Positions 46,522-58,600 of a stretch of 64,000 nt of DNA are shown piece after piece. This stretch comes from Apostichopus japonicus (taxonomy: Eukaryota; Echinodermata; Holothuroidea; Aspidochirotida; Stichopodidae). The stretch spans positions 11,425,501 through 11,489,500 of the forward strand of contig NC_092566.1 of the NCBI RefSeq assembly GCF_037975245.1. The letters are read 5' to 3'. The position numbers and the translations under genes were made by a program. The first letter of the stretch is position 1. Every line of letters begins with the position of its first letter. The notes under the pieces were generated by a model. That model did no database searches. It saw only the letters and a list, made by a program, of their open reading frames with translations, and was not told the origin of the DNA.

Positions 46522-47180
46522 GTGTTTCCCACGAGTAGGCCTATACCCCATGGCCGGGCACGTAGCCAGCTTGTCAAAATAATTTAAAGGGGAAGAGTGT
46601 TTGTTTGTTTTGAGGGGCAGAATTTATGTGAGGGAGGCATTTACATGGATTCACCGTAGGGGTCCATTACTGAAACCTTAAACTTTAAGAAAACAATGGG
46701 GAGGCATTGCCCCAGGACCCCCCCCCCATTCCGTGGCTATACGGGCCCACCCAGGGCATGTGATTTTTTCCCATTTGCAGCCACGACGACCACTTCCGAA
46801 AACTGTGTAAAACAAAACAAAACCCTGGTAATGTCCGATTGACGACATGTAAAACCCATCTCATGATTCTGAAGAGATGCTATTCTGTATTGCTGTTAAG
46901 AAAAAACACGTGTTTTGTATTTAATGGTCTATGATAAGTCGAAATTTATTTTCTTGATGCAGAAGCCTATATAATCTGGAAATCGATATGCACTATACCT
47001 TAACATATTTTCTTCGGTTTAGCCATTCATACAGTGGGAAAAGGTATATAACCCACCGATGAAATTACCCTGATATAGTGGTTAATAGAAATCATATTCC
47101 TGCAATCATTCCATTCGCAGACTATTTCTTGCGTTAACTTTCTGCTGGAAATGTACATGAAATGGGAGTGTACATGAAAT

Positions 47181-48005
47181 GGGAGTGTTAGCTCAGTGTG
47201 GTTAACGCCAGTGCCTTTCAATCATAAGGTCCCGAGTTCGAGGCACTCCAAGATTGAAGGATTGGTTCAGGTGTCTGACATGTCTAGCTTGTATAAAAAA
47301 GCTTTAAAAGACAAACAGAATAGTGAAGAAACTACCATGATAGCATTCTCTGTTAAGGAGATATCACACTTTGAAGATTTCAAAATTTCTTTGCAAATGA
47401 CTGGTGTAGAAAGACTAACTGTGAGGGTGTGATGTCACATCCTCACTTCCTTAACATGTGTCAATATATTTCATTAAAAAAATAATAACATTTTTTTTCA
47501 CAAATCTAAAAAATTATAATCAAACATTCTTCAGATGTTAAATCTCAAATACTTCCCTTGACACATATGAGATCTCCTGACGTATCTTTTGGTTGTAAGT
47601 CATAAAATCTTACAAAATATTTCAATTCAATAACAGAGACTTTTTAGGAATGCGAGGATATGACGTCACAGTTAGTCTGATTTCAGCAGTTTCTACACAA
47701 TCAGATAGAACTTTAAACTTGAATATCTCCTAAACGGAAAAGATATTTGAATAATTTCTTCACTATTGGGTTTCTTTTATTGTCCTCTTTCATATAAGAT
47801 AAACATTTGTGATACCTGAACTAATCCTTTAATGTATGTCGTCCAGTAACAGAGTTTCAACAGGTTGACAATTCATAATCATGGACGTTAAATATGAATC
47901 TGAGAGACTGACTTCGGTCAGCTTGCGGATTTGATTAGCCAATGTGGCTTCTTCGCGAGTCCCTGCTTGCAGGAGGATCTAAATACATACATACATACAC
48001 ACATA
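47181..48005 (+). mobile_element. SINE family 1 copy split by a MITE
   Basis: The head (GGGAGTGTTAGCTCAGTGTG to CACTCCAAGATT, 47181-47255) and the rest (AATGTATGTCGTCCAGTAAC to GGAGGATCTAAATACATACA, 47830-48005) together give the same sequence as the intact 11-kb copy. The 574 bp between them is an insertion. Confidence 0.9.
47257..47829. mobile_element. Foldback MITE with about 200-bp inverted arms
   Basis: Begins AAGGATTGGTTCAGGT and ends with the inverse ACCTGAACTAATCCTT. Similarity between the arms continues inward: AATAGTGAAGAAA, GAGATAT and GACTAACTGTGA, then GATGTCACATCCTC facing GACGTCATATCCTC, about 200 bp from each end, with an AT-rich loop of roughly 150 bp. The exact insertion point in the SINE (AGATT/AATG) is visible; a 2-3 bp TT/TA-type duplication is possible but not certain. 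No coding capacity. Confidence 0.85.
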
Positions 48006-48359
48006 CAATACACACGAATGTGGCGCATAGTATATTGTAACAAATTTATGGTCAACCCTTGCTTATGTTCATGATGACGTCAAGCTGTAAACGTAACTCG
48101 GAAAAAGGCTGACCTAGGAGCGTTGTAGTTGACATGACCTTGACAACATCAACATGTACAAGGTTACTGCTTGTTTACACAAATCACTGTACTATTTGCT
48201 GCACGTTATACTTGGTAGGTGCTCGCTCGATACAGCCTGGCCAGTGTTCTACATGTGATTCTAAAACCGATTGAATAAGTTTTCCTGGACCAAAGTATAG
48301 GGGTAAACATTTTAAGCGTAGCCGAAACGTTAGTCCTGATATAGTGATAGTGTTTTGCT

Positions 48360-49060
48360 CACCGGCATTAGGTCTGTTATACCTAACTAGGTTATAACTT
48401 TATCAATATCCCAGTCCTCGTCGTCGTAGGCCTTCATGTTATTGTTAGAATGTTAGGCCTAGGGTCCAATGTTTTAATTCGATTGATATGTATAGTCTTC
48501 AGTATACTTATGGTCCCCGATGACAAGTAATAGGCAAGCAGTGTACTAGTACTAGGCCTAACATTAGGCCCTACTGATCCTTTTTGTCAGTAATGGCTGA
48601 CTAGGCTAGGCCTAGTTGACTTAGGGCCTAGTTGATCCTACAGATATAGGCCTAGCCTAGGCTATATGTACCTTTAGACTTAACAATTGATACTTGTCAT
48701 TTTGTAGGCTAGGTCTAACAAGTTACACTACATTCACATAAGACTTTTAACTTTTGGTTTAACTCAGGTAGGCTAGCTTAACGTTAGAGTAGCAGTTAAT
48801 AAGGAATAAAGTTACTTATAGCCTCTGTTAATTAGTGTATAATAACCAGTAACAGCCTTAATAAACTACCTTAGGCCTAACTTAAGCTGATTAGTTACAG
48901 TCCACAATTTAATAAGTTAACTTAAGACAAGGTCTAACTTATGGCATTGAAAGAGGGGTGTGTGTGGGAGGGGGGCTAAGTTACACTAGTTGCCTCTATC
49001 CTTTTGTAGAACTAGGGCCTACAACTTGGATTCAATGTACCTTAAATGTGCAAAAGTTTT
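48360..49060. repeat. Cluster of TAGGCCTA-type palindromic words
   Basis: Many overlapping TAGGCCTA, CTAGGCCTAG and TTAGGCCTAA-like words in about 700 bp immediately upstream of the ACSL gene. Such words are sparse elsewhere in the window. Confidence 0.6.
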
Positions 49061-49510
49061 CCCTTCACTGAACTAGGCTGAGCAAAAAGCCTATATGCCA
49101 GTTCTCCAATGTTATCTGGTGGTGAACAAAATATGAAAAGCTAAATTAACTCTGTATTCTACCCAATGTAATGAAACTCACAGCTGATATTCAGACTACT
49201 TCAATCAACTTTCTAATTAGTTAAATTACTTAGTTATCTTATTAATCCCACTGTTGCTAGTACTGCATCCAATCTGACCTTTTCTACTCCAAACCTCCAT
49301 TCCTCCCCACCACCTTTATTATGTTCTACTACCATACTATATTCACTCGTTGCATTAGCCATCACTACATGTTCATCATTACTTTTATTGTATATTGTGA
49401 GGGTGATCCATCAAATCAGAGGAAATTTCTTACCTTTCAGGACTAATTTTATGGATTTACTACAAACAAGTACTCTGAAAACATAAGTGATAATAATCAA
49501 AGGAACCAAT

Positions 49511-49651
49511 ATGCAGTCACATCCAACATCGTGGGTAAGGTGGTCTCAAACCGTGAAGCATTTGATAAGACATAGGATCAATCCAGTCATCGGGTGCCCT
49601 CGACTACATTCTACTCTGATAGATCCAAATCAACAGTCTGTGCAGTTACCT
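49511..49651 (+). CDS. ACSL: ACSL exon 1 (coding): N-terminus
   Basis: Residues 1-47, MQSHPTSWVRWSQTVKHLIR onward to DPNQQSVQLP. DPNQQSV-x-L-P is the family N-terminal block. The ATG at 49511 is the first in frame after a stop at 49484. A CTTTCAG acceptor at 49434-49440 suggests the exon begins at 49441 with 5' untranslated sequence. Donor GTGAGT at 49652; phase 0 out. Confidence 0.8.
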
Positions 49652-52600
49652 GTGAGTATATATACTTTGTTTTCTTCATGCGTGACATGGGATGTCAACT
49701 TCTCTTGGAAATCTCTCCGGTTCAGCTGATTCTGCGTTCCATTTATAAACACAGACCTATCCATGCTTCCGATAATTCATCCTTATATGGCATGAATGAT
49801 AGTTTTCATTTCTGATATGTAGTAAAACAATGACATATATCACTATGTGAGTTTTAATTGATTTTTTATTTTCCCCAAAAGTTGCTCCATTCATAAAGAT
49901 CAAGCAACTGAACATTGCTTAGTAAACAAAGTCCTGATACTGATTACAAGTAGACTGACCCATCGACTTATAAAATATTACTGAAAACCATTCATGGGTG
50001 GTGAGTACATGCTGGGTCCTAGTACCTACTGCTGAATGGACAGTTTTGAATAAATGAGGGGGGGGAGGGGGTGGGGTGAGTGAGGGATTTCTTCAAGTAA
50101 TTATTGACAGTAACCTCAATTTTCAATTTTCATTGATACTAATTCCCAATGATGGCTTAGTAGATTCATAGAACTGTACAACCGTCTTTATGTTAAATTG
50201 AAACAAAGTAGCTACTGTGAGTTGCATGTATTGAAATTGCAATGTAAAACAAGCCAGGTACATTTACAGTGTCATGTCACTATAATATAATAATACATAA
50301 TTTTTATATAGCGTCAAACAAATTATGAAATAATTCTTGTAGCGCTTAACAAAATAATAACAACTATAACATGTATGCTTTGGTGAAGAGATACGTTTTG
50401 AGTGCTGATTTGAAACTGTTAACAGTATTGCACATTTTTACATGTTCTGGAAGTGAGTTCCACAGGCACGGTGCACTGGATGTGAACGTTCTCAAGCCGT
50501 TAGTCTGTGTTTTTACTCTAGGGATGAGTAACATCAGTGATGAATTAGAGCGAAGTGAGCGTGTGGATGATGGTTGGAGCTGAAACAAGTTGGTGAGGTA
50601 GCTTGGTCCTACATTGTGCATACATTTGAACTATACACAGTTATCTTGTGTAAAATGTCTTCATCACTACAGGGTAAAACGAGATATTAAACATTTTACA
50701 GAAAATGTGTTCAGCACTGACTGTTATAATAGGGACCCCAAAAACTCTCACTAGTTCGACCTAACATGTTATGGAAAGACCCCAAAGCCCCTTTCATGTC
50801 AACAGCACTGAAGGATGAAGCTCTGTTTTGTTTCTTGAATAGGGCCCTGAGAGGATTAGAGTTACTTCATTACCAAAGGAGCTCATAAAACATAGCTGGT
50901 ATCCAGATGTTCACACGATGTATGATGCAGTACAACGAGGACTAAGGAAATCAAGTAAGTTTTTGTTTGTTTTTTGACTGGGTTTATACTTAATGTTAAA
51001 TTATGGTGTTGGGTAGAAGTGAACATTTTTCTGGACAGCATCAAGATTGGTGTCATTTTGACTCTAGAGATTGAAATTAAAAAGATTTCTCCTATCCATA
51101 TTTTGTGGAAATTACGACATTGTTTATCGAAATTTAACCATTTCATTGTTTTTTTCAGATGATGGCCCCTGCCTGGGAAAAAGACCCGGAGGTGAAGGGG
51201 AATTTCAATGGAAATCATATTCAGAGGTCTGAAATATTAAATTTGTTACTAATAGGGTTATCAGGAATTACTTTGAAGAGATAGCTGTGACAGGGAAGGG
51301 AGGGTGTGAAGGTAAGGGGGGGGGGCCGAAGATGAGGTTATTGGCTTTAATTGTCAAATTTCATTTCAGCCAGCCTCCTTCTGGGTACCTAAACCCACAA
51401 TCCTTTATCTCTAATCCCTCAGGCTATTAAAATTCATAATACTAATTTTAAATGTTAGGCTGTCTTTCTGTAGGCCTACAGCCTGCAGCTTTTCATTTTT
51501 TCTTTCTTTTTAATTTTATTTCTCACTCTTTTATGGTTTATTGCCTTGCGAGCACCGTAGTTACCTTTTAGGGATAATTAAAGTTATTCTTACTCTTATA
51601 GTTTAAAAAAATCAGAGCCAATCACCCATTGAAACAGATTACTTGAAAGACACTAATTGAGAACAATGTTTCCAAGATATATATTGCACTTTTATGAGTG
51701 TCTACGAGGCCTACTTTGTCAAAATGTTGATTCTATGATATCCAAATACTCAGACTATGGAATTCAATTACAGTGTGTGCTAACAGTTGTTGAAATATGA
51801 AATCCTCAGAGCATACAAGAGGCAGAGGCGCTTGGATCTGGTCTCATCAATCTTGGCATCTCTCCAGGTCAAGAGAGCAGGATAGGAATCTATGCCCGTA
51901 ACACTGTAGAGGTGAGTTAACCTGAAAGAGACATGTGTGTCATTACTGTAAGAACATTCAATAGATGTGAATGCTCATAGTTTCATCATTTGCAATAGAA
52001 AAGTTACTTTGGAGAGAGGTTGCAAAAGGGTAAGGTGGAACAAAAAGGGTATTCTGAGAGATATACATGTCAATTGTAAATATGTACTGTTTAAGGTTGC
52101 CCTCAGAATTACTTCAGTATTGAAACTAAATATGCTTGAAAGACTGAACTTTATAACCCACTGTACGGTCAGACAACTTTTGCTGTTGATTACTAATGTT
52201 AAGCTTTCATTCCTACAGTGGCTGTTATGCGACATCATGTGCTTCTCCTTCAATTTCATCTCCGTCCCCCTCTACGATACTCTCGGATGGAAAGCAGTTG
52301 TTCACGCCGTTAATTCAAGTGAGTGACTCCATTAACTGATTGTTTCTTGTGAAAGATACTAGCTGTGTAGTTATATGAAAATCTGTTTCTTGTTTAGCGT
52401 TGCAATACCTAACTCTGTACGACATCTGTATCCATCGAGTGAACCCGAATGAGATGAACGGTGACCAGACTAAGAAATTGCTTACTACGGCAAATGTGAT
52501 AGGATCATGAATTAAAAGCGGGTGCAGGAAGAGAATGTAGGTTTAGGATATCAGCAGTCTTAAAGTATGAATAACTCTTTTTCTCTCTACTTGTATGTTT

Positions 52601-55600
52601 TTTCCAAGGAATATAATTATGGCCTTTTGTTTATACAGAATGTTGCATTAGTCACTAGATTGGTTAGGATTACCATATTTTATCGAGGAAAAAGGACCGC
52701 AAAGAGATGGCTAGGGTGAGGGGTCCCCCCTCCCCATTATGAAGAAAAAGAATGATTCTGAATCAAGAAAATGGTGCCAGGCTTGATATAAGCAAATGCC
52801 TTGCTAGGTTTACCTTTTTCTGCTCAAATTGAGTAGCTTAATAGCCAATTCACTGCTGAGAAAACCATTCCATTGTATTTGCGATGACTGCTTCAGAACT
52901 ACATAACATCTGAACAAGGACTGTAGTTATGTAACCCTAACATTGAATCTAGTGAGGAATGAACTGTGGTTATATAACCATAACATTGAATCTAGTGAGG
53001 AATGGACTGTGGTTATGAAACCCTAACATTGAATCTAGTGAGGAATGGGCTGTGCTTATGTAACCCTAACATTGAATCTAGTGAGGATGGACTGGTTATG
53101 TAACCCTAACATTGAATCTAGTGAGGAAGGACTGTCGTTATGTAACCCTAACATTGAATCTAGTGAGGAACGGACTGTGTTTATGTTAATCTAACATTGA
53201 ATCTAGTGAGGAATGGGCTGTGGTTATGTAACCCTAACATTAAATCTAGTGAGGATGGACTGTGGTTATGTAACCCTAACATTGAATCTAATAAGGAATG
53301 GGCTGTGGTTATGTAACCCTAACATTGAATCAAGTGAGGATGGGCTGTGGTTATGTAACCCTAACATTGAATCTAGTGAGGATGGACTGTGGTTATGTAA
53401 CCCTAACATTGAATCTAATGAGGAGTGGACTGTGGTTTTGTAACTTTGCTGTAAATGAGAATCAGCTGCTTTTGCAAACATAAGTGATTGATTTATTGTT
53501 TATCCCTAGCTGCCATGACAACCATCTTCTGCGATGATCTAGCAAAAGCAAAAGACCTCCTAAAACATTCGTCAGACATGCCCACCCTGCAGACTGTCAT
53601 TGTTACAGGTTACACACCAAACGACCAAATGGGAAAAGAATTTTTAAAAGGTGGATTAAATATATTTTCCTTTGAAGAAGTGATGGATCGTGGCAAAAGA
53701 AACCTACACCCTGCAGTGGTAAGAAGTTTCGTTCTGAATTTTTTTTTCTTTATTTTGTCAGCAGGTCATAGCATATTCACCAACTTTTGCTATGGTTGGC
53801 TTTGTTCAAAGATGCTCAGGTTTTATGAGCTGTTGACGTAGACAGCATTGCCAGTTGATTTTGGTAAAATTGGGAAAAATTTACTGAAATCCTGTAACAT
53901 TACTACCTGGTCATGTTTCAGTTAAAACATTGAACAAACGTTGAGCAGTTTTACAAGTTCTCAGTGACCTTTGACATGTATTAATAGAATGTTCCAAAGT
54001 TTCTGAAGGGGGGGGTGAGGGGTGTGGTAAGAAGTATTAATTTTGCTTTAATATGTGGCTTGTTTAGATGCACAAAGTTGCCACCCTGATGCAAAATAGA
54101 GCACTATAGCTAAGGAGCTGTTGTGCCAAAATGGTTATGGCTGGCATTCTGCATTAAGTCTCTATGAGGGGCAGAGAGAATATATTAGTTAGTGTAAACA
54201 GCCAGAGAGAATCAAAGTCTACCTAAATTGAGCAATGTGCAAGACAAACTGGGTAGGATACTAAAGCCTATGTCCTTTAATAAGCCTGCGTACCTGATTA
54301 GTGGAAGATTTTGTTTACTGTTTACTGTTATTCATTGACTTATAGAAAAATAATAAGTTAACATTTTTTGCTAATATATCCACAGTGACATTGGCAAAAA
54401 CAAATTCTGGAAGGGCTGGATATCTCTCGCTGGATATCTCTTTTCCATTGTCTAAAATTTCCTACTCAGTTTGTTATTCATTGACTTATAGAAAATAATA
54501 AGTAACCGTTTTTTGCAAATATATACACAGTGACATTGGCAAAAACAAATTAAAAGGAGAAAAAAAAATTGCTGCATGTTTTTCAGGTTTAAAAATGTTA
54601 TTTCCGACTTAAGCAAATAAATAAATTTGATGAAGATCCACAAAATTTAGGAATGATTTTTTAAATCAAGTCGTCACTGGTTTGAAATTCATGTATTACA
54701 TCCACTTTTACACATGTATGGTTTACCTTGTATTATTCCTTTGTTTCAGCCGCCAAAACCAGATGACATTTCAACAATTTGTTTCACCAGCGGCACCACT
54801 GGTCAGTTCTTCTTGTGGTAGTTCTGTTTTGAGATTTTAGAATTTTCTAATTGTCATACGCTAAGTTTAATGTGTAGATATGTAACTTTAGGTCTTTAAA
54901 AAATAATTGCTAATTTAATATGTGATAGCAATTTATGATAACAAACATATTGTACAAAGTTTAAACTCTTTTGCTTTTGTAAAGTTTTCCAATTCAGGAC
55001 GTCTTACAAGCCTTGGAAAACAGACAGAAAACATGATTAAGTACATGGTGTTGCTTCAAATTTGCTGTCAGGCCCCCACCTCCCCCTCGCCCTCCCCCTC
55101 TCCCATCCACCCCTCTCCCATCCACCCCTCTCCCATCCACCCCTCTCCCATCCACCCTTTACTCTCATTTCTACAGAGCTAAAATGCAGAAAACTGTAGA
55201 GCCTGAAAAACATTTTGTACCTTTCCGAGCCCAGCCCACCCTAGCTGAATGCCCTTGCTTTGCAGTTTCCTATTGTTTAAATCAAGTTTCCTCACCATCA
55301 ATGTATCACATTACCTTCAAATCACTTTCCACTTTCTTTCGTCAGGAATTCCAAAAGGTGTTATGCTGAAACACAGAAACTTTATTGCGAACCATGCCTA
55401 CTTTTTCAACAGTTTAGAGGTAGGTATCACCAAGGTGAAGGTTTAATATACCATCTATTTGCTGTGATGGCCAAGGTATCATAACATTTGATTCTAAGTC
55501 ACAGAAAAGCATCTAGCTGTGATATAGAAAGTCTTACTTTCTAGTACATTCCTGAGGAAATATCTGAAAAACCTGTTATATGAGACTGACAATCCTTTTC

Positions 55601-58600
55601 GATTCTATTATAAAATAATTTGTTTATGAATAATTTGGATAATATGTGGGAGTACTGACTACCCCTTAGACCGTCTCAGTGACTGTTCAGCTGGTTTAGA
55701 AGCAATTTAGCCACCGTAGTCTACAGGATGTTGTTTCACAGTTTGAGTTCTTCGTAAGTTTACCGTTTCAACCATTAAATAAAATTACTTCCTTTAGGGA
55801 GAAGCTAAGCCAATCCTCAGCTTACACGATAAACTTATTTGTCATGAGCGACACTCCCATATGGCTAACAAAAATTTGTCTTGGTTTGGGAGATATCCTA
55901 GTTTTTAAGTCATGCCTTGAGGTTGTCATTTAGTAAAGTTGTGATGTCAAAAGTGTCACAATGAGGCGTTTTAACGTCTTTACTCTCTCTTTTTTACTTT
56001 ATTTTTTTTTCACATTCATGTTCAGGGTCATGTTAACACTTGCATATTTTATTACATACATTCAGCTTTTTTTCAAAACTCATCTCTTTTACAGAAAATA
56101 AACATTGTGATAATTGTTAGCAAACCATTAATTATTCAAGCATAAATTTCTTGATGATACCATAATTAGACTTGATCAAGTCCTTTACAGTCTTGTGTGT
56201 TGAAGGAACATTAAACCTGTGATATCTCCTAACTGGAATGAGAGTTTACTTGTTCGTCACATATACCTCTTAGATGTTGAGCGACGATGATAGTTTGGTT
56301 TGCTTCTTGTTCAATATTTTTTTAAACATACTCTTCAGTAATGACTTGAACATGGTTTTTTTTTTTTTGGCATGTAAGACAAACTTATCGAGATTAATTA
56401 AAACTATTTTCATACCATTCCAGCCAGTTTACAGAGACAACATTATGTCACCATCAGCAGTCCACTTCTCCTACTTACCGCTGCCTCATGTGTTTGAAAG
56501 ATGCAATACCGTAAGTATTCATTTATTCAAATATTATTCAATTATATTCAAATTATAATTAGCTATTGTATTTTTTTGAGGTTACTCAATGTACAGTGCA
56601 TAGTCTTAGTTTTAATTTTTCTTGTTGTTTGCTTCTGTCCTTAACATTATTGGAGTGTTCTACCTTTTTAAAGCCCCAATTCTTCTGAGAAAAGTTTCTT
56701 TCCAAAACTATGTTGCGCAATTAATCAAATATATGTTTATATGTAAATCTTGTTGTGGAAAAGTAAATAAATAATATAAATGTGTAATTGGTTTTTGAAG
56801 AAAATTAACATGTATTAAGCAGTTTGATTTGATGTTTTTTGTTAAAGCATGGAGTTATTTCAAACTCCCAAAATTGAGAAGGATGACAAATTTAACAACA
56901 AAAGAAGGTAAAAAGTTGGGTGTTGGTGAAGGCAGTAAACTAGACGTTTGGCCAAAGGTGACAGGCTATTTTTTTTTTGGTTAAGCGTTATCTGGAGCTT
57001 TTCTCTTCTTAGCTTTACATGTTAGAGTAGACAAACGATACAGAAGGGTATAATACGCAAAGAATCGCATTCTTAGAAGTTTAAGATTTCCGTCTGTGTA
57101 AGTGACTTTCTCGTTCGTTCTCTTTTTCACATATTTGGCAATTTTGTTAAATATTCTTTGTGGCCCAGTTTGTAGCTTTAATATCAACTATCGTTGACAA
57201 CTTGATTTCATTTTCATTGAAGTAACAATTAAACCTGGATTATTATGGACATGTTTTATCCGCATCCTGGAACATTCAGAAAATCCAGTCATCCAGTTGT
57301 CTTCGTTTTAGTTTGTAGAATACTGCCCATGTATCTTCCCTAATGTTGAAATTACCTTTGTCTGTTCAAACTATCAGACACCCCTTTGAACTGTTCTGCT
57401 AAATACTGTAATATAATTAATTATTAATAGAACTGAACTATCAATCGGCAACTTCATTGTCAGACTACACAAAGCAAAGGAATGTATAGCTAGATATCTT
57501 CATATCTGAGCAACCGTCTTTCTTACGGTTATAAATCCATATAATCCACGTTTAACTATTATGGATTTAGAACTTTGTCAACCAATGTTCCCAATTGTTT
57601 CTTTCCAAAAATTGAAGTGGAAAAATGTAAACACAAAAGACAATATTTCAATGTTCGATTTTGAGGCAGATCTGACTTCTAAGTTAAAATCAAAATGATG
57701 AAAAGTAAAAGGTCCTTGTGTTATTGACAAGATAGGTAGCGAACGTCAAAATTACAACAACAACAAAAAAAGATAAACAAATTACAAAGCATTGTTTCAT
57801 GTGCAGACTTGAAAATGACAGGTCTGTGCAAGTTTGTAAAGCAAAATTTGTAGCATTGAACAATTTGTGACTGAGATGTCTTTGCGTAGAATTCATGAAC
57901 GCAAAAGTGGATAAAGTTTAAGATGTCAAGCCCCCACTCACCATAGTATGTCTGCTTAGTGAAAAGAAAGGGAAAAAAAGGACAAAAAAAGAGCAAAAAA
58001 TCAACAAGAAAAACATAGCTGCAAAAAATCATACATCTTAGTTGTTTCCTCACAGAACTGTTATTTTCACAAGGAGAGAGTCAGGTAATACATACATCAA
58101 TGTCATTATGATCATATTCTCTGGCAAAATGGCTGAATCTGCTATCATCACATCCTTATTGGTTTCGATGATAATCGTAACCTTTGTATTCATGATGGCG
58201 TATGTATGTATAAAGTATGTGTGTGTGGGTTTGTGACGCCCAGCATGTAAACACAATATCTGAAGAAGGGAATGTTGGACCAATTTCATACTTGGTGTGT
58301 AGATGTACCACATTAAGTACAAGAAACCTATTGCTTTTTGTGGAGGTCTAAGGTCATTTAAATTGTGAAACATTGTAAACATGATATCTCAAGAAGGGAA
58401 GCTTGGGCAGACCTCATATTTAGTGTGTAGAAAGTACCACATTAAGGTACAAGAAGCCTATTGTTTTGGTGGAGGTCAAAGGTCATTTGGGGACATCAGC
58501 GGTCAAATTGTAAAAACCTTGTATACATGATATTGCAAGAAGGGAACCTTGGACAGATCTCATATTTGGTTTGTAGATGTACCACATCAAATTTAAGGAG

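Larger units (their letters stand above)
40960..49440. other. Intergenic region between divergent tolloid and ACSL genes
   Basis: About 8.5 kb head-to-head spacer that should hold both promoters and 5' untranslated exons. No TATA box or start site could be fixed. It contains an 80-bp tandem duplication (42890-43040), nested hAT-type elements (44.9-46.5 kb), a SINE split by a foldback MITE (47.2-48.0 kb) and a TAGGCCTA-rich stretch (48.4-49.0 kb). 41.0-42.9 and 43.0-44.9 kb show nothing recognised. Confidence 0.7.
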
